The position numbers and the translations under genes were made by a program. The notes beneath the pieces were generated by a model that saw nothing but the letters and a program-made list of their open reading frames with translations, did no database searches and had not been told where the DNA came from. 9,023 nucleotides of DNA from Actinomycetota bacterium. Its GTDB lineage: Bacteria > Actinomycetota > Actinomycetes > Actinomycetales > Microbacteriaceae. Shown here piece after piece: positions 8,464-9,023 of this stretch; position 1 is the stretch's first letter, and every line of letters begins with the position of its first letter. Location of the stretch: assembly GCA_009703845.1 (NCBI GenBank), contig WLFI01000019.1, forward strand, positions 1-9,023. Reading direction: 5' to 3'.

Positions 8464-9023
8464 TGTCGATTGCTCAGGTGGCTAGGGTCGCTTTCGACTC
8501 GGCGCTTCCACAGTTAGACAGATATTTTGACTACCAAATACCAGACGGACTAGCCGACTCGATCAGAGTAGGGCAGTTGGTCGAAGTGCCTTTTGGTCGG
8601 TCAGCGAAGAACCGAACCGGATTCGTAGTTGAGATAGCCGAATCCAGTAGCTTCGGTGGTGAACTCTCAGCGGTCGCCTCGGTTGTGAGTGAAAGAGTTT
8701 TAGTCACGCCCAAGATTCTCGAACTCTGCCAGACCTTGGCTGCGCGCCAGGCTCTTTCGTTTGGAGAACTTCTAAAAGTTGCCTGCCCCGATCGCATGGT
8801 CCGCGTCGATAAGTCTTGGACGGGTGAAGATTACCGCGCGGAACTAGTGCCCTCTCACGAGCATGAACAGTGGGCTGCAAACCAACTTGCATCAATTTCG
8901 GTGATGCCAGGGTTTGTTGAACACAACTCGGTATTAGAAAGCCGATGGCTTCACGAGGTGGTGCGCTTGTGCCACCTAATGCTTTCCGAATCGCAGTCGG
9001 TGATTGTCTGTGTTCCTGACTTC
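8463..9023 (+). CDS. priA: Primosomal protein N' (PriA), 3'-partial
   Basis: PriA recognises stalled replication forks and helps reload the replisome. The frame is open from ATG 8463 to the window end, giving 187 residues. The N-terminal DNA-binding domain is recognisable: VARVAFDSALPQLDRYFDYQ (6-25), then VGQLVEVPFG (36-45) and RTGFVVEI (51-58). A second helical, winged-helix-like section runs from about 80 to 110. At about 154-187, where canonical PriA has its Walker A segment (a GxTGSGKTE-type loop) followed by a hydrophobic strand ending VPE, this protein has SVLESRWLHEVV and then SVIVCVPDF. The glycine-lysine loop is absent although the flanking pattern is kept. Actinobacterial PriA proteins are known for lacking detectable helicase motifs, so this is expected for the lineage and not evidence of a pseudogene. 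The start overlaps the metK stop in TAATG, implying a shared transcript. The C-terminal part lies outside the window. Confidence 0.95.
   Translation, partial: MSIAQVARVAFDSALPQLDRYFDYQIPDGLADSIRVGQLVEVPFGRSAKNRTGFVVEIAESSSFGGELSAVASVVSERVLVTPKILELCQTLAARQALSFGELLKVACPDRMVRVDKSWTGEDYRAELVPSHEHEQWAANQLASISVMPGFVEHNSVLESRWLHEVVRLCHLMLSESQSVIVCVPDF

Noticed and set aside
8531..8895. Two - strand frames opposite priA
   Set aside because: The + strand encodes the clear PriA N-terminal domain through this stretch, so the opposite frames are shadows.

Overview
The window is a dense, single-direction stretch of housekeeping genes, all on the + strand, with no break longer than 48 bases. It carries the 3' part of carA, then complete carB, pyrF, gmk, rpoZ, coaBC and metK, and the 5' part of priA. 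This order (pyrimidine genes, then gmk-rpoZ-coaBC-metK-priA) is typical of Actinomycetota. Several protein features agree: a GICFGNQ nucleophile loop in CarA, a class II (mycobacterial-type) PyrF, a PAMHTEMW motif in CoaC, and a PriA that lacks a Walker A motif where helicases have one. GC content, judged from a few sampled lines, is in the low to mid 50s percent, which is low for the phylum. Together with the very tight packing this suggests a small-genome, streamlined actinobacterium, perhaps an aquatic Microbacteriaceae (Luna/Aquiluna-like). That placement is inference.

Layout. 1-5181 is the end of a pyrimidine biosynthesis operon. carA and carB (the two carbamoyl phosphate synthase subunits) are joined by a TAATG stop/start overlap, and carB and pyrF (orotidine 5'-phosphate decarboxylase) overlap by about 14 bases. 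gmk (guanylate kinase) starts five bases after pyrF. A 48-base gap with a small inverted repeat and a strong ribosome binding site leads to rpoZ (RNA polymerase omega subunit). coaBC (coenzyme A biosynthesis) follows after 21 bases without a visible Shine-Dalgarno sequence. A 31-base gap holding a -10-like hexamer precedes metK (S-adenosylmethionine synthetase), which may be transcribed with almost no leader. priA (primosomal protein N') starts in a second TAATG overlap and runs off the window end.

Functionally, the genes feed nucleotide supply (CarAB, PyrF, Gmk), transcription (RpoZ), cofactor synthesis (CoaBC, MetK) and replication restart (PriA). No mobile element, RNA gene, CRISPR array, convincing intrinsic terminator or riboswitch was seen, and no stretch over 300 bases lacks a gene. 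I see no sign of a novel system. The points worth a second look are local: substituted CoaC active-site positions, the helicase-dead PriA, the possible near-leaderless metK promoter and some unusual start contexts.
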